Positions 14,304 through 24,079 are shown, counted from the stretch's first letter. The stretch: 27,241 nt of DNA from Citricoccus sp. WCRC_4 (GCA_026645375.1 JAPFFX010000072.1:1-27241); one strand, 5' to 3'. The notes: generated by a model from the letters alone, not told the origin. A program made the numbers and translations.

Positions 14304-15875
14304 GTGTCCAGCTCTGCACCACAGTCCTCCGTCCGCAATCGCTTCTCCAGGCCGAGCCGGCCGCCCCGGAAGAAGACCCCCGCGGCGGCCATCCGCAAGG
14401 CCACCGCGGCCTCCGCGCTCGGCAACGCCACCGAGTGGTACGACTACGGCGTCTACGCGGTGGCCACGGCCTACATCACCCAGCACTTCTTCCCCGGTGA
14501 GGGGGGCATGCTGCTGACGCTGGCCACCTTCGCGATCTCGTTCCTGGTGCGGCCGCTGGGCGGACTGGTCTGGGGACCCCTCGGTGACCGGATCGGGCGC
14601 AAGGGCATCCTGGCGCTGACCATCCTGCTGATGTCCGGTGCCACGTTCCTGATCGGCGTGTTGCCGACCTTCGAGCAGGTCGGCTGGCTGGCCCCGGTGC
14701 TGCTGATCGTGCTGCGCATGGTCCAGGGCTTCTCCACCGGCGGCGAATACGGGGGCGCGGCCACCTACATGTCCGAATACGCCCCGGACCGCCGCCGCGG
14801 CTTCCTCGGCTCCTTCCTGGAGTTCGGCACCCTGGGTGGCTTCGCCCTGGGCACGGCCGTCATGCTGCTCCTGGAGCTGCTGCTGTCCCCCGAGCAGATG
14901 AGCTCCTGGGGCTGGCGCCTGCCGTTCCTGCTCGCCGCCCCGATGGGCCTGATCGGGTTCTACCTGCGCTCCAAGCTGGACGACACCCCGGTGTACGAGG
15001 AGATGAACGACGACGCACCGGCCGCCGCCGAGCCGGTCGACAGCCCGTCGCTGCCGCAGCTGTTCCGCACCCACTGGAAGCCGATGCTGGTGATGACCGG
15101 GCTGGTCATCTCGGTGAACGTGGTCAACTACACGCTGCTGTCCTACATGCCCACCTACCTGGAGCAGCAGATCGGGCTGCCCGCCTCGGCCGGGCTCGCC
15201 ATCATCCTCATCGGCGAGGTGGCCATGATGGCGCTGATGCCGTGGTCCGGCGGCCTCTCGGACAGGTTCGGCCGCAAGCCGTCCTGGTACTTCTCCCTGG
15301 GCGGGATCATCCTGCTGGCCATCCCCATGTTCATGCTCATGGGCATGGACGTCGGGCTGGCACTCGTCGGCTTCGCCGTGCTGGGCCTGCTGTACATCCC
15401 GCAGCTGTCCACGATCACCGCCACCTTCCCGGCGATGTTCCCCACCCAGGCGCGGTTCTCCGGCTTCGCGATCACCTACAACATCGCCACCTCGATCTTC
15501 GGCGGCACCGCCGCGCTGGTGAACGAGTGGGCCATCGGCGTCACCGGGGACGTCAGGTTCCCGGCCTACTACATGATGGCCGCCTGCGCGGTGGGCCTGG
15601 TGAGCGTGTGGTTCATGCGTGAGACCGCCGGGGCCTCCCTGCGCGGTTCGGAGATCCCCGGTGCCGTCGGCTCGGCCGTGGTCCCCGGCTCCCCCGCCGA
15701 GACGGCACTGGAGCAGGGCCGCCAGCCCGAGCAGCGGTCCATGGCGGAGCACGAGATGCTCGCCGCGGCCGTCGAGGCCCGGGAGGCCGCGGCCAGCGGC
15801 AAGGGCGGCGTGGCCCTCCACCACGACGACCATCACGAGCACGACGACGTACCGGTGGGCGCACCGGTCCACTGA
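14304..15875 (+). CDS. MHS-family MFS transporter (ProP/shikimate-like) with His/Asp-rich tail
   Basis: A 523-aa proton symporter-type major facilitator. Metabolite:H+ symporter features are ALGNATEWYDYGVYA (about 37-51), FLVRPLGGLVWGPLGDRIGR with the DRIGRK loop, and a long MVQGFSTGGEYGGA helix typical of ProP relatives. Twelve helices are visible. The last 70 residues are hydrophilic and end in a cluster HHDDHHEHDD, a possible metal-binding tail. GTG 14304 is preceded by AGGAAG at 8 nt. An organic acid or compatible solute such as proline/betaine is likely; the substrate cannot be fixed. A strong terminator follows. Confidence 0.92.
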   Translation: MSSSAPQSSVRNRFSRPSRPPRKKTPAAAIRKATAASALGNATEWYDYGVYAVATAYITQHFFPGEGGMLLTLATFAISFLVRPLGGLVWGPLGDRIGRKGILALTILLMSGATFLIGVLPTFEQVGWLAPVLLIVLRMVQGFSTGGEYGGAATYMSEYAPDRRRGFLGSFLEFGTLGGFALGTAVMLLLELLLSPEQMSSWGWRLPFLLAAPMGLIGFYLRSKLDDTPVYEEMNDDAPAAAEPVDSPSLPQLFRTHWKPMLVMTGLVISVNVVNYTLLSYMPTYLEQQIGLPASAGLAIILIGEVAMMALMPWSGGLSDRFGRKPSWYFSLGGIILLAIPMFMLMGMDVGLALVGFAVLGLLYIPQLSTITATFPAMFPTQARFSGFAITYNIATSIFGGTAALVNEWAIGVTGDVRFPAYYMMAACAVGLVSVWFMRETAGASLRGSEIPGAVGSAVVPGSPAETALEQGRQPEQRSMAEHEMLAAAVEAREAAASGKGGVALHHDDHHEHDDVPVGAPVH

Positions 15876-15890
15876 CCCGGCGCTCCTCGT

Positions 15891-15930
15891 CACTGCCCCG
15901 GCGGATCCCGAACGATCGGCCGGGGCAGTG
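15891..15930 (+). terminator. Intrinsic-type terminator after MHS transporter
   Basis: A perfect 12-bp stem, CACTGCCCCGGC (15891-15902) with its complement at 15919-15930, is extended inside by GATC/GATC pairing after one mismatch. It lies 15 bp after the transporter stop. There is no U-tract, as is common in high-GC actinobacteria. It also insulates menB. Confidence 0.8.
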
Positions 15931-15947
15931 CTGTCCGTGCGGCTGGC

Positions 15948-15953
15948 TAGACT
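15948..15953 (+). promoter_or_regulatory. -10 element TAGACT for menB-menE
   Basis: TAGACT is 7 nt (CGGCCGG) before GTG 15961, a good TANNNT match, and lies just after the terminator. It predicts a leaderless menB mRNA. No clear -35. Confidence 0.6.
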
Positions 15954-15960
15954 CGGCCGG

Positions 15961-16923
15961 GTGAGCACTGCAGAACATACAGACCTCCCGGCCCGCGTCT
16001 CCGACGTCTTCGACCCCACCCGCTGGCGCGTGGTGGAGGGATTCGATCTCGAGGACATCACCTACCACCGGCAGGTCGAACGCGATGCCTCCGGCGCCGT
16101 CGTGAGGGACCTGGGCACCGTGCGGATCGCCTTCGACCGCCCGGAGGTCCGCAACGCCTTCCGCCCCGGCACCGTGGACGAGCTCTACCGCGCCCTGGAC
16201 CACGCCCGGATGACCCCGGACGTCGGCTGCATCCTGCTCACCGGCAACGGCCCCTCCCCCCAGGACGGCGGGCACTCCTTCTGCTCCGGCGGGGACCAGC
16301 GCATCCGCGGCCGGGACGGTTACCGCTACGCCGAGGGCACCTCCGCCGAGACGATCGACCCCGCCCGCGCCGGCCGGCTGCACATCCTCGAGGTCCAGCG
16401 GCTGATGCGCACCACGCCCAAGCCGATCATCGCCGTCGTGAACGGCTGGGCCGCCGGCGGCGGGCACTCGCTGCACGTGGTCGCGGACCTGACGATCGCC
16501 TCTCGCCAGCACGGCAGGTTCAAGCAGACCGACGCCACCGTCGGTTCCTTCGACGCCGGCTACGGTTCGGCGCTGCTGGCCCGGCAGATCGGCCAGAAGA
16601 ACGCCCGCGCCATCTTCTTCCTGGCCCGCGAGTACTCGGCCGCGGACATGGTGCAGATGGGTGCCGTCAACGAGGCCGTGGACCACGAGCGCCTCGAGGA
16701 GGTGGCCCTGGAGTACGCCGCGGACATCAACCGCCAGTCCCCGCAGGCCATCCGGATGCTGAAGTTCGCCTTCAACCTCGCCGACGACGGGCTCTCCGGC
16801 CAGCAGGTCTTCGCCGGCGAGGCGACCCGCCTGGCCTACATGACGGACGAGGCCGTGGAGGGACGGGACGCGTTCCTGCAGAAGCGCGATCCCGACTGGT
16901 CCGGCTTCCCGTACTACTTCTGA
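15961..16923 (+). CDS. menB: 1,4-Dihydroxy-2-naphthoyl-CoA synthase MenB
   Basis: Crotonase-fold enzyme, 320 aa, that cyclises o-succinylbenzoyl-CoA to DHNA-CoA. Visible are the oxyanion-hole motif SGGDQR (109-114), GWAAGGGHS (162-170) and the active-site stretch QTDATVGSFDAGYGS with D191, S196 and D198. These match M. tuberculosis D185, S190 and D192 in spacing, and the Asp in place of the E. coli-type Gly marks the bicarbonate-independent (type II) class. GTG 15961 is set by the TAGACT element. Its TGA overlaps the menE ATG by 1 bp. Confidence 0.96.
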   Translation: MSTAEHTDLPARVSDVFDPTRWRVVEGFDLEDITYHRQVERDASGAVVRDLGTVRIAFDRPEVRNAFRPGTVDELYRALDHARMTPDVGCILLTGNGPSPQDGGHSFCSGGDQRIRGRDGYRYAEGTSAETIDPARAGRLHILEVQRLMRTTPKPIIAVVNGWAAGGGHSLHVVADLTIASRQHGRFKQTDATVGSFDAGYGSALLARQIGQKNARAIFFLAREYSAADMVQMGAVNEAVDHERLEEVALEYAADINRQSPQAIRMLKFAFNLADDGLSGQQVFAGEATRLAYMTDEAVEGRDAFLQKRDPDWSGFPYYF

Positions 16924-18107
16924 TGCCGCTGACCGACACCGGGCTCGACCACGCCCGGCGCGCGCTGGCCGCCGCGCTGGACGGGTCAGGGCCGCCGGTG
17001 GAGTTCACGGCGGATGGGCGGGTGCTCCCCCGCCCCGAGGCCACGGACCCCTCGCGCGGGGGCTCGGCCGGCGTCGTCGCGGTGGTGCGGACCTCCGGGT
17101 CCACCGGCGCGCCCAAGCAGACCCTGCTCACCCGCGAGGCCCTGGCCGCCTCCGCCGCCGCGACCGCCGCGCGCATCGGCGGCGAGGGGCAGTGGCTGCT
17201 GGCGGTCGGGCTGCAGTTCGTGGCCGGCCTGGCCGTGCTCTCCCGTTCCCTGCAGGCCGGGACCACGCCCGTGCCCACCGCCCCCGGGCCGTTCACCGCC
17301 CGTGGCTTCGCCGAGGCCGTGGACCGGCTGGAACGCGGCACCGGTTTCCGCGCGGTCTCCCTGGTCCCCACCCAGCTCGCCCGCCTGCTCTCCCCCGACG
17401 CCGGCCCCGACCGGCTGGCGCTCGATGCGCTGCGCACCTTCGATGCCGTGCTGGTCGGCGGCGCCCGGGTGCCCGACGCCGTGCGCGCCGCGGCCGCGGA
17501 CGCACGCATCACCCTGCACCTGACCTACGGGATGAGCGAGACCTGCGGCGGGTGCGTCTACGACGGCGTCCCGCTCGAGGGCGTCACCGCCGAGGTCGTC
17601 CAGGGTGCCGACGGTGACACCCCCCGGTTGCGGCTGTCCGGGCCCATGGTCGCCGCCGGCTACCTCGACGACCCCGGCCGCACGGCCGAGCACTTCGGGA
17701 CGGGCGCCGACGACGACCCGGCGCGGCGCTGGTACCTCACCGAGGACACCGGCACCGTCCAGGGCGCACCCGGCCGCCAGCTCCTCACCGTCACCGGCCG
17801 CGTGGACGACGTCATCATCACCGGTGGGGTGAAGGTCTCCGCCGCCCAGGTCCAGGGGGTGCTGGAGTCCCTGCCCGGCGTCCGCGCCGCCTTCGTGGGC
17901 GGGATGCCCGACGACGAGTGGGGACAGCGCGTCTGCGCCGCCGTGGCGACGGACGGGACCTGGGACGAGGGCGCCGCCCGCGGCGCGGTGCGGGCGGCGC
18001 TGGGACCGGCCGCGGCACCGAAGGACTGGCTGGTGCTCGACGCGCTGCCGCTGCTGCCCAACGGCAAGACCGACCGGCAGTCACTCCTGGCACGCTTCCG
18101 GACGTAG
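16923..18107 (+). CDS. menE: o-Succinylbenzoate-CoA ligase MenE
   Basis: Adenylate-forming enzyme, 394 aa, that activates o-succinylbenzoate to the CoA thioester, the MenB substrate. The ATP loop TSGSTGAPKQT (57-67), YGMSETCGG (202-210), YLTEDTG, GRVDDVIITGG and the C-terminal LPNGKTDR lysine motif are all present in order. It is shorter than the roughly 450-aa E. coli enzyme, with an abbreviated N-terminal domain, as is usual for actinobacterial MenE. Its ATG overlaps the menB stop by 1 bp (TGATG), so translation is coupled. Confidence 0.95.
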   Translation: MPLTDTGLDHARRALAAALDGSGPPVEFTADGRVLPRPEATDPSRGGSAGVVAVVRTSGSTGAPKQTLLTREALAASAAATAARIGGEGQWLLAVGLQFVAGLAVLSRSLQAGTTPVPTAPGPFTARGFAEAVDRLERGTGFRAVSLVPTQLARLLSPDAGPDRLALDALRTFDAVLVGGARVPDAVRAAAADARITLHLTYGMSETCGGCVYDGVPLEGVTAEVVQGADGDTPRLRLSGPMVAAGYLDDPGRTAEHFGTGADDDPARRWYLTEDTGTVQGAPGRQLLTVTGRVDDVIITGGVKVSAAQVQGVLESLPGVRAAFVGGMPDDEWGQRVCAAVATDGTWDEGAARGAVRAALGPAAAPKDWLVLDALPLLPNGKTDRQSLLARFRT

Positions 18108-18226
18108 TGCAGCCCCTGGGTTGCCGCCCTGGCCGATGACACCCGCCGCCTGCAGCGCATCCAGCGCGGCGGCGAGGTGGGAGAATGGGCCGCTGGACTC
18201 ACCGCCCCGATGGAAGGACCCGCCCT

Positions 18227-19096
18227 ATGGCCACCGCCGCCCAGTGGATCGAAGGCGCGCGACTGCGCACCCTGCCGATGGCCATCGCCCCGGTCATGAT
18301 CGGGTCCGCCGCGGCGGCCGAGCTCGGGGGGTTCCACCTCGGCCGGGCGGTGCTCGCCCTCGTCGTGGCCCTGGCCCTGCAGGTCGGCGTGAACTACGCC
18401 AACGACTACTCGGACGGCATCCGCGGCACCGACGACGTTCGGGTGGGCCCGCTGCGCCTGACCGGCTCGGGGGCCGCACCGGCCGCCACGGTCAAGGCCG
18501 CGGCCTTCGCCTGCTTCGGGGTGGCCTGCCTCGCCGGCCTGGCGCTCGTCGCGTGGGCGGGCACCTGGTGGATGATCGCCGTCGGGGTCCTGGCGGTGGC
18601 CGCCGCCTGGTACTACACGGGCGGCAGGAAGCCCTACGGCTACCTCGGGCTGGGCGAGGTGTTCGTGTTCATCTTCTTCGGGCTGGTGGCCGTGCTGGGC
18701 ACCACCTACACGCAGGCGCTCGCGCTCTCCGGCCCGGCCTGGGCCGGTGCCGTGGGCTGCGGGCTGCTCTCCACGGCCCTGCTGATGGCCAACAACGTCC
18801 GGGACATCCCCACGGACCGCGAGACGGGCAAGAGGACGCTGGCGGTCCGCCTGGGCGACACCGCGGCCCGGTGGTCCTACGTGGTGATGGTGGCGGTCGC
18901 CGTGCTCCTGCCGCTGCTGTTCACGGGCGAGCACCCGTGGCTGTGGCTGGTCCTGCTGGCCGGCGCGGTGGCCGTGCGCCCCTCGCTGACCATGCTGAAC
19001 GCCACCGAGCGGCGCGACCTGATCCCGGTGCTGAAGCTCACCGGCATCCTGGGCCTGGTCTACGCCGTGCTGTTCAGCGTGGGACTGCTGCTGTGA
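18227..19096 (+). CDS. menA: 1,4-Dihydroxy-2-naphthoate polyprenyltransferase MenA
   Basis: UbiA-superfamily membrane enzyme, 289 aa, that prenylates and decarboxylates DHNA to demethylmenaquinone. Aspartate motifs NDYSDGIRGTDD (59-70) and NNVRDIPTDRETGKR (189-203; D193, D197) bind Mg-diphosphate, and eight or so helices are visible. ATG 18227 is preceded by GGAAGGA at 8 nt; the frame is open further upstream but with no better site. The 119-nt gap after menE holds a weak -10-like GAGAAT (18181-18186), so menA may have its own promoter. Its 3' end directly abuts the convergent DUF4229 gene. Confidence 0.96.
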   Translation: MATAAQWIEGARLRTLPMAIAPVMIGSAAAAELGGFHLGRAVLALVVALALQVGVNYANDYSDGIRGTDDVRVGPLRLTGSGAAPAATVKAAAFACFGVACLAGLALVAWAGTWWMIAVGVLAVAAAWYYTGGRKPYGYLGLGEVFVFIFFGLVAVLGTTYTQALALSGPAWAGAVGCGLLSTALLMANNVRDIPTDRETGKRTLAVRLGDTAARWSYVVMVAVAVLLPLLFTGEHPWLWLVLLAGAVAVRPSLTMLNATERRDLIPVLKLTGILGLVYAVLFSVGLLL

Positions 19097-19405
19097 CTAG
19101 CGCTGGTCGTCCCTGGGCTGCTCCGGGTCGAAGTACCGGCCCTCGGTGTAGGCGTCCTCGACGTCCATGTCCGCCTGCTCGGTCTTGCCCCGGTCCGCCC
19201 GGCCGCGGCTGCGTCCCGTCCACGCGTTCGCCACGTCCTGGGACGCACCGGTGCGCAGGTCGTTGAAGAACAGGTAGCCGGCGGCCAGGGCGATGACGGC
19301 CGCGGCGATGGTGGAGAACACCCAGCCGAGGTTGAGCAGCATGCAGGCACCCCAGACCACGAAGAAGATGGCCAGGCGGATCAGGGCATACTTGAGCAGA
19401 CGCAC
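19097..19405 (-). CDS. DUF4229 small membrane protein
   Basis: A 102-aa protein with an N-terminal MRLLKYALIRLAIF segment and two hydrophobic helices (about 7-26 and 28-48), followed by a charged cytoplasmic tail ending near YFDPEQPRDDQR. It matches the DUF4229 pattern seen next to menA in other actinobacteria; function unknown, though association with quinone genes has been noted by synteny. GTG 19405 lies 6 nt from a TAGACT element inside a palindrome. Stop and menA stop are adjacent. Confidence 0.82.
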   Translation of the reverse strand: MRLLKYALIRLAIFFVVWGACMLLNLGWVFSTIAAAVIALAAGYLFFNDLRTGASQDVANAWTGRSRGRADRGKTEQADMDVEDAYTEGRYFDPEQPRDDQR

Positions 19406-19424
19406 CCCGGTAGTCTACCGGGGT
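19404..19424. repeat. 10-bp palindrome spanning divergent promoters
   Basis: ACCCCGGTAG and CTACCGGGGT are perfectly complementary around one central T (19414). It covers the DUF4229 start and -10 and adjoins the opposite -10. It could be an operator for a dimeric regulator or an mRNA hairpin. Confidence 0.6.
19412..19417 (-). promoter_or_regulatory. -10 element TAGACT for DUF4229 gene
   Basis: TAGACT on the minus strand is 6 nt before GTG 19405, so the mRNA is inferred to be leaderless. It lies inside the palindrome at 19404-19424. Confidence 0.6.
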
Positions 19425-19427
19425 CCG

Positions 19428-19433
19428 TAGAAT
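19428..19433 (+). promoter_or_regulatory. -10 element TAGAAT for PLDc_N gene
   Basis: TAGAAT is 6 nt before ATG 19440 and only 10 bp from the divergent TAGACT. The two start codons are 34 bp apart, so each -35 must lie inside the other gene's 5' end. Confidence 0.62.
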
Positions 19434-19439
19434 GGATGC

Positions 19440-19844
19440 ATGCCCCGCTTCCTGATCCCCCTCGGCATCGTCGCAGTCGGCGTCATCGTCTATGCGTTCA
19501 TCGAGTGCCTGATGACCCCGAAGCACCAGGTGCGGGCGTTCCCCAAGGCCGCCTGGATCCTCATCGTCCTGCTCATACCGCTGATCGGCGCGTTGCTGTG
19601 GCTGTTCCTCGGCCGGGTCCGGTCCCGTCGCAACGGCGGCGCCGCGGGCGGCCGTCCCGCCGCACCGCGCCGGCCCTCCTCCCCCGACGACGACGCCGCC
19701 TTCCTGCGCCAGCTCGACGTCCAGCGCCAGCAGCAGGCCCGCAAGGCCGAGCTGGACCGCCGTGAGGCTGAGCTCAAGGCCCGGGAACAGCAGAAGGACG
19801 GTCGCTCGGAACAACCCGAGGACGGCGGTCCCGCCTCGTCCTGA
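19440..19844 (+). CDS. PLDc_N (phospholipase D nuclease N-terminal) domain membrane protein
   Basis: A 134-aa protein with two hydrophobic helices (about 3-22 and 39-57) separated by the KHQVRAFPKAAWILIVLLIP segment characteristic of PLDc_N. The first helix is followed by ECLMTPKHQV, and the C-terminal half is a charged, coiled-coil-like region (AFLRQLDVQRQQQARKAEL). The catalytic phospholipase domain is absent, as is usual for these small proteins. ATG 19440 follows TAGAAT by 6 nt. It converges with ccsB. Function unknown. Confidence 0.85.
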   Translation: MPRFLIPLGIVAVGVIVYAFIECLMTPKHQVRAFPKAAWILIVLLIPLIGALLWLFLGRVRSRRNGGAAGGRPAAPRRPSSPDDDAAFLRQLDVQRQQQARKAELDRREAELKAREQQKDGRSEQPEDGGPASS

Positions 19845-19845
19845 G

Positions 19846-19862
19846 CGGGGGAGTCCTCCCCG
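19846..19862. terminator. Weak bidirectional hairpin between convergent genes
   Basis: CGGGG (19846-19850) pairs with CCCCG (19858-19862), with one possible G-U pair inside. It lies between the PLDc_N and ccsB stops. The short stem makes this tentative. Confidence 0.3.
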
Positions 19863-19895
19863 TCGCCACCCCTGCCGTCGCCGGCGGACTGACCC

Positions 19896-20954
19896 TTACT
19901 CCGGGATGCCCGCGTAGGAGTGCAGGCCCGGGAAGTAGGTGTTGACGATGGTGAAGTTGAACACCAGTGCGGCGAAGCCGATGATCGACAGCCACGCGGC
20001 GCGTTCCCCGGTCCAGCCGCGGGTGGCGCGGGCGTGCAGGTAGCCGGCGTAGATCACCCAGATCACGAAGGTCCAGACCTCCTTGGTGTCCCAGCCCCAG
20101 TACCGGCCCCAGGCCTGCTCGGCCCAGATGGCCCCGGCGATCAGGGTGAAGGTCCACATCACGAAGCCCACGGCGTTGATCCGGTAGGACCAGTTCTCCA
20201 GGCTCAGCGCCGAGGGCACCAGCTGCATGAACGCCGGCCGCGTCGAGCCCCCGGCCCGGATGCGGGCCTCGCGGCGGTGCTGGATCAGCTGCAGCACGCT
20301 CATCGAGAAGGTCAGGGTGAACAGCGCCGAGGCCAGCACGGCGATCGAGACGTGGATGACGATCCACGGGGACTGCAGCGCCGGCTGCAGGTGCGCCAGC
20401 GGGGTGGGGAAGCCGATCGTGGCGGCGCACATCATGATCACCACCAGCCCGGCCACGAAGGTGCCCAGGAAGCGGATGTCCTTGCGGATCAGGAACAGCA
20501 GGTAGACCGCGGCCACCAGCAGCGCCCCGGTGGTGCAGAACTCGTACATGTTCCCCCACGGCACCCGGTGCGCGGCCATCCCGCGCGCGATCACCGCGAA
20601 CGCGTGCAGCGCGACGCCGATGACCATCAGCGCCACCGCGACGTTGGCCACCGGGCGCCGGGCGGTGCCCAGGTAGTCCATGTCCTCGTCCACCAGCTCC
20701 GGTCCGGTCCCCGCGCCCGCGGTGCCCGCCGTCGGGCCCTGGCCAGGGGGTACGGTCCCGACGCCGGCGCCCACCAGTTGGCCTTCCGGCTGGCGGGCGG
20801 TGTCCGCGGCCAGTTCGGCCTCGAGCGCGCGGATGGTCTTGGAGGAGTTCGCCATGTCCAGGGCGAACAGGATGAAGGCGGCGGCGTAGACGAGCGCGGC
20901 GATCAGCATGAACAGATCGCTGTAGCTGGCCAGCTGCAGGTTGATGGGCTGCAT
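19896..20954 (-). CDS. ccsB: System II cytochrome c biogenesis protein CcsB (CcsA/ResC-like)
   Basis: Integral membrane haem-handling protein of 352 aa, partner of ResB in delivering haem to apocytochromes outside the membrane. The diagnostic tryptophan-rich motif WGRYWGWDTKEVW (282-294) is present, with conserved histidines at 117, 201 and 307. About eight hydrophobic segments are visible. A low-complexity Gly/Pro/Glu linker (about 43-95) separates the first helix from the rest. ATG 20954 is 3 bp after the resB stop. It is the last gene of the resA-ccdA-resB-ccsB operon. Confidence 0.95.
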   Translation of the reverse strand: MQPINLQLASYSDLFMLIAALVYAAAFILFALDMANSSKTIRALEAELAADTARQPEGQLVGAGVGTVPPGQGPTAGTAGAGTGPELVDEDMDYLGTARRPVANVAVALMVIGVALHAFAVIARGMAAHRVPWGNMYEFCTTGALLVAAVYLLFLIRKDIRFLGTFVAGLVVIMMCAATIGFPTPLAHLQPALQSPWIVIHVSIAVLASALFTLTFSMSVLQLIQHRREARIRAGGSTRPAFMQLVPSALSLENWSYRINAVGFVMWTFTLIAGAIWAEQAWGRYWGWDTKEVWTFVIWVIYAGYLHARATRGWTGERAAWLSIIGFAALVFNFTIVNTYFPGLHSYAGIPE

Positions 20955-20957
20955 CGA

Positions 20958-22615
<1,658 letters not shown>

Positions 22616-22619
<4 letters not shown>

Positions 22620-23383
22620 ATCGGCAGCCTCACTTCGTTGGCGAACCAGGTCTGCAACTGCACGACCCAGTCATTCCACAGCCCGCTGACCATGAGCGCG
22701 CCGAGCACGATCAGCAGTCCCCCGCCGATGCGCATCACGGCCACGCGGTGGGTGCGGAAGAACGCGAGCGCGCCCATGCCGCGGCGCAGCCCGAGGGCGA
22801 TCAGCAGGAACGGCACCCCCAGGCCCAGGCAGTACACGAACGCCAGGAAGGCGCCCTTGCCGGGGTTCGTGGACCCGGCGGTGGACATCGCCAGCACGGC
22901 GGCCATGGTCGGGCCGATGCAGGGCGCCCAGCCCAGGCCGAACGTCATCCCGAGCACGGGCGCGCCCCACAGCCCCGCCTTCGGCTGGGCGTGGATGCGG
23001 CGGTCCTGCTGGAAGACGGTGAGCCCGCCCATGAACACCACGCCGAGCACCATCACGACGACGCCCAGCACCCGGGTGAGCCACTCGCCGTCGCCCTGGA
23101 GCCAGATGGTGACCTGGGAGAACACGATGCCCACCAGGACGAAGACGACCGAGAACCCGAGCACGAACAGCCCGATCCCGGCGAGCATCCGCCCGCGCCT
23201 CTGGTCCTGCAGGTCGGCCCCGGTCAGGCCGGTGACGTAGCCCAGGTAACCGGGGACCAGGGGCAGGACGCAGGGTGAGAGGAAGGAGACGAGCCCGGCC
23301 AGCAGGGCGACGGGCACGGCCAGCAGCAGCGAGCCGTCCATGACGATCTCGGCGAAGGGGTTGACGGTGGCGGCCTGCAGCAT
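22616..23383 (-). CDS. ccdA: Cytochrome c biogenesis thiol:disulfide transporter CcdA
   Basis: A 255-aa membrane protein that carries electrons from cytosolic thioredoxin to ResA. The two redox cysteines C38 (FLSPCVLPLVPGY) and C155 (GWAPCIGP) in paired SPC/APC helices are diagnostic. Six helices are visible. ATG 23383 is 8 bp after the resA stop, and its own stop overlaps the resB start by 4 bp, so translation is probably coupled. Confidence 0.95.
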
Positions 23384-23391
23384 GGAGGGGA

Positions 23392-24051
23392 TCAGGCCTG
23401 CTCGTCCACCACGGTGGTGATCAGGCTCTTGAGCGTGGAGGGCTCGGCCACGCCGAGGATCCGGGCGGAGACCCGGCCCTGGCGGTCCAGCACGATCGTG
23501 GTCGGCACGGCCTGCGGGGGGACGTAGTCGGTCATGGCCAGCAGCACCTGGCCGCCGCGGTCCTCCAGGGACGGGTAGGTGATCCCGAAGTTGCGCTCGA
23601 ACGCCTCCGCGGTGGCCGCGGTGTCCCGGACGTTGACGCCCACGAACCGCACGCCGGCGGGGTCGAACTGCTCATGCAGGGCCTGCAGGTCCGGGGCCTC
23701 GATGCGGCACGGCGCGCAGGCGGCGTACCAGAAGTTCAGCACGGCCGGCTGCCCGGCCAGGTCGGCGGCGTCGAGGGTCTCGCCGGAGAAGAGGGTGGAG
23801 GTGAACCGCACGGGCTCGCCGCGTTCCCCGGCGGCGATCTCCAGCACGGATCCGTCCCCGGCGATGTAGTTCTTGCCGTCCGCGTTGCCGGCCTGTGCGG
23901 CCAGCGGGTCGTCCGCGTTGGAGCAGGCCGCCAGCACCGGCAGGGCCGCGAGACCGGCGAGCCCGGCCAGCACGTTGCGTCGGCTCAGTGCGGGTCCTCG
24001 GGCGTCACGGGGCTGGTGCAGGGCTGTCATGGGTACTCGGGGAACTTCCAT
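23392..24051 (-). CDS. resA: ResA/TlpA-like extracytoplasmic thioredoxin lipoprotein
   Basis: Membrane-anchored thioredoxin of 219 aa that reduces apocytochrome CXXCH disulfides. The active site is WYAACAPC (C112, C115), with a cis-proline AVPTT and a TlpA fold. The N-terminus carries both a twin-arginine-like SRRNVLAG (23-30) and a lipobox (LAAC, C43), so it may be a Tat-exported lipoprotein. ATG 24051 is used; ATG 24030 (MTALHQ) is equally possible and neither has a clear ribosome binding site. It is the first gene of the cytochrome c operon, with a -10 TAGAAT 22 nt upstream. Confidence 0.93.
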   Translation of the reverse strand: MEVPRVPMTALHQPRDARGPALSRRNVLAGLAGLAALPVLAACSNADDPLAAQAGNADGKNYIAGDGSVLEIAAGERGEPVRFTSTLFSGETLDAADLAGQPAVLNFWYAACAPCRIEAPDLQALHEQFDPAGVRFVGVNVRDTAATAEAFERNFGITYPSLEDRGGQVLLAMTDYVPPQAVPTTIVLDRQGRVSARILGVAEPSTLKSLITTVVDEQA

Positions 24052-24073
24052 CGGGGGCGGGGGCTTCCCATGG

Positions 24074-24079
24074 ATTCTA
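24074..24079 (-). promoter_or_regulatory. -10 element TAGAAT for resA operon
   Basis: TAGAAT on the minus strand, 22 nt upstream of ATG 24051. TTCTAC/GTAGAA arms (24075-24080 and 24089-24094, 8-nt spacer) overlap it and might be an operator. A TTCCAC -35-like element lies 19 bp upstream. The histidine phosphatase stop is at 24128, so this is an internal promoter of the cluster. Confidence 0.5.

Noticed and set aside
15242..15622. A 126-codon plus-strand frame within the MHS transporter
   Set aside because: It is an Arg/His-rich out-of-frame reading of the transporter with no start signal.
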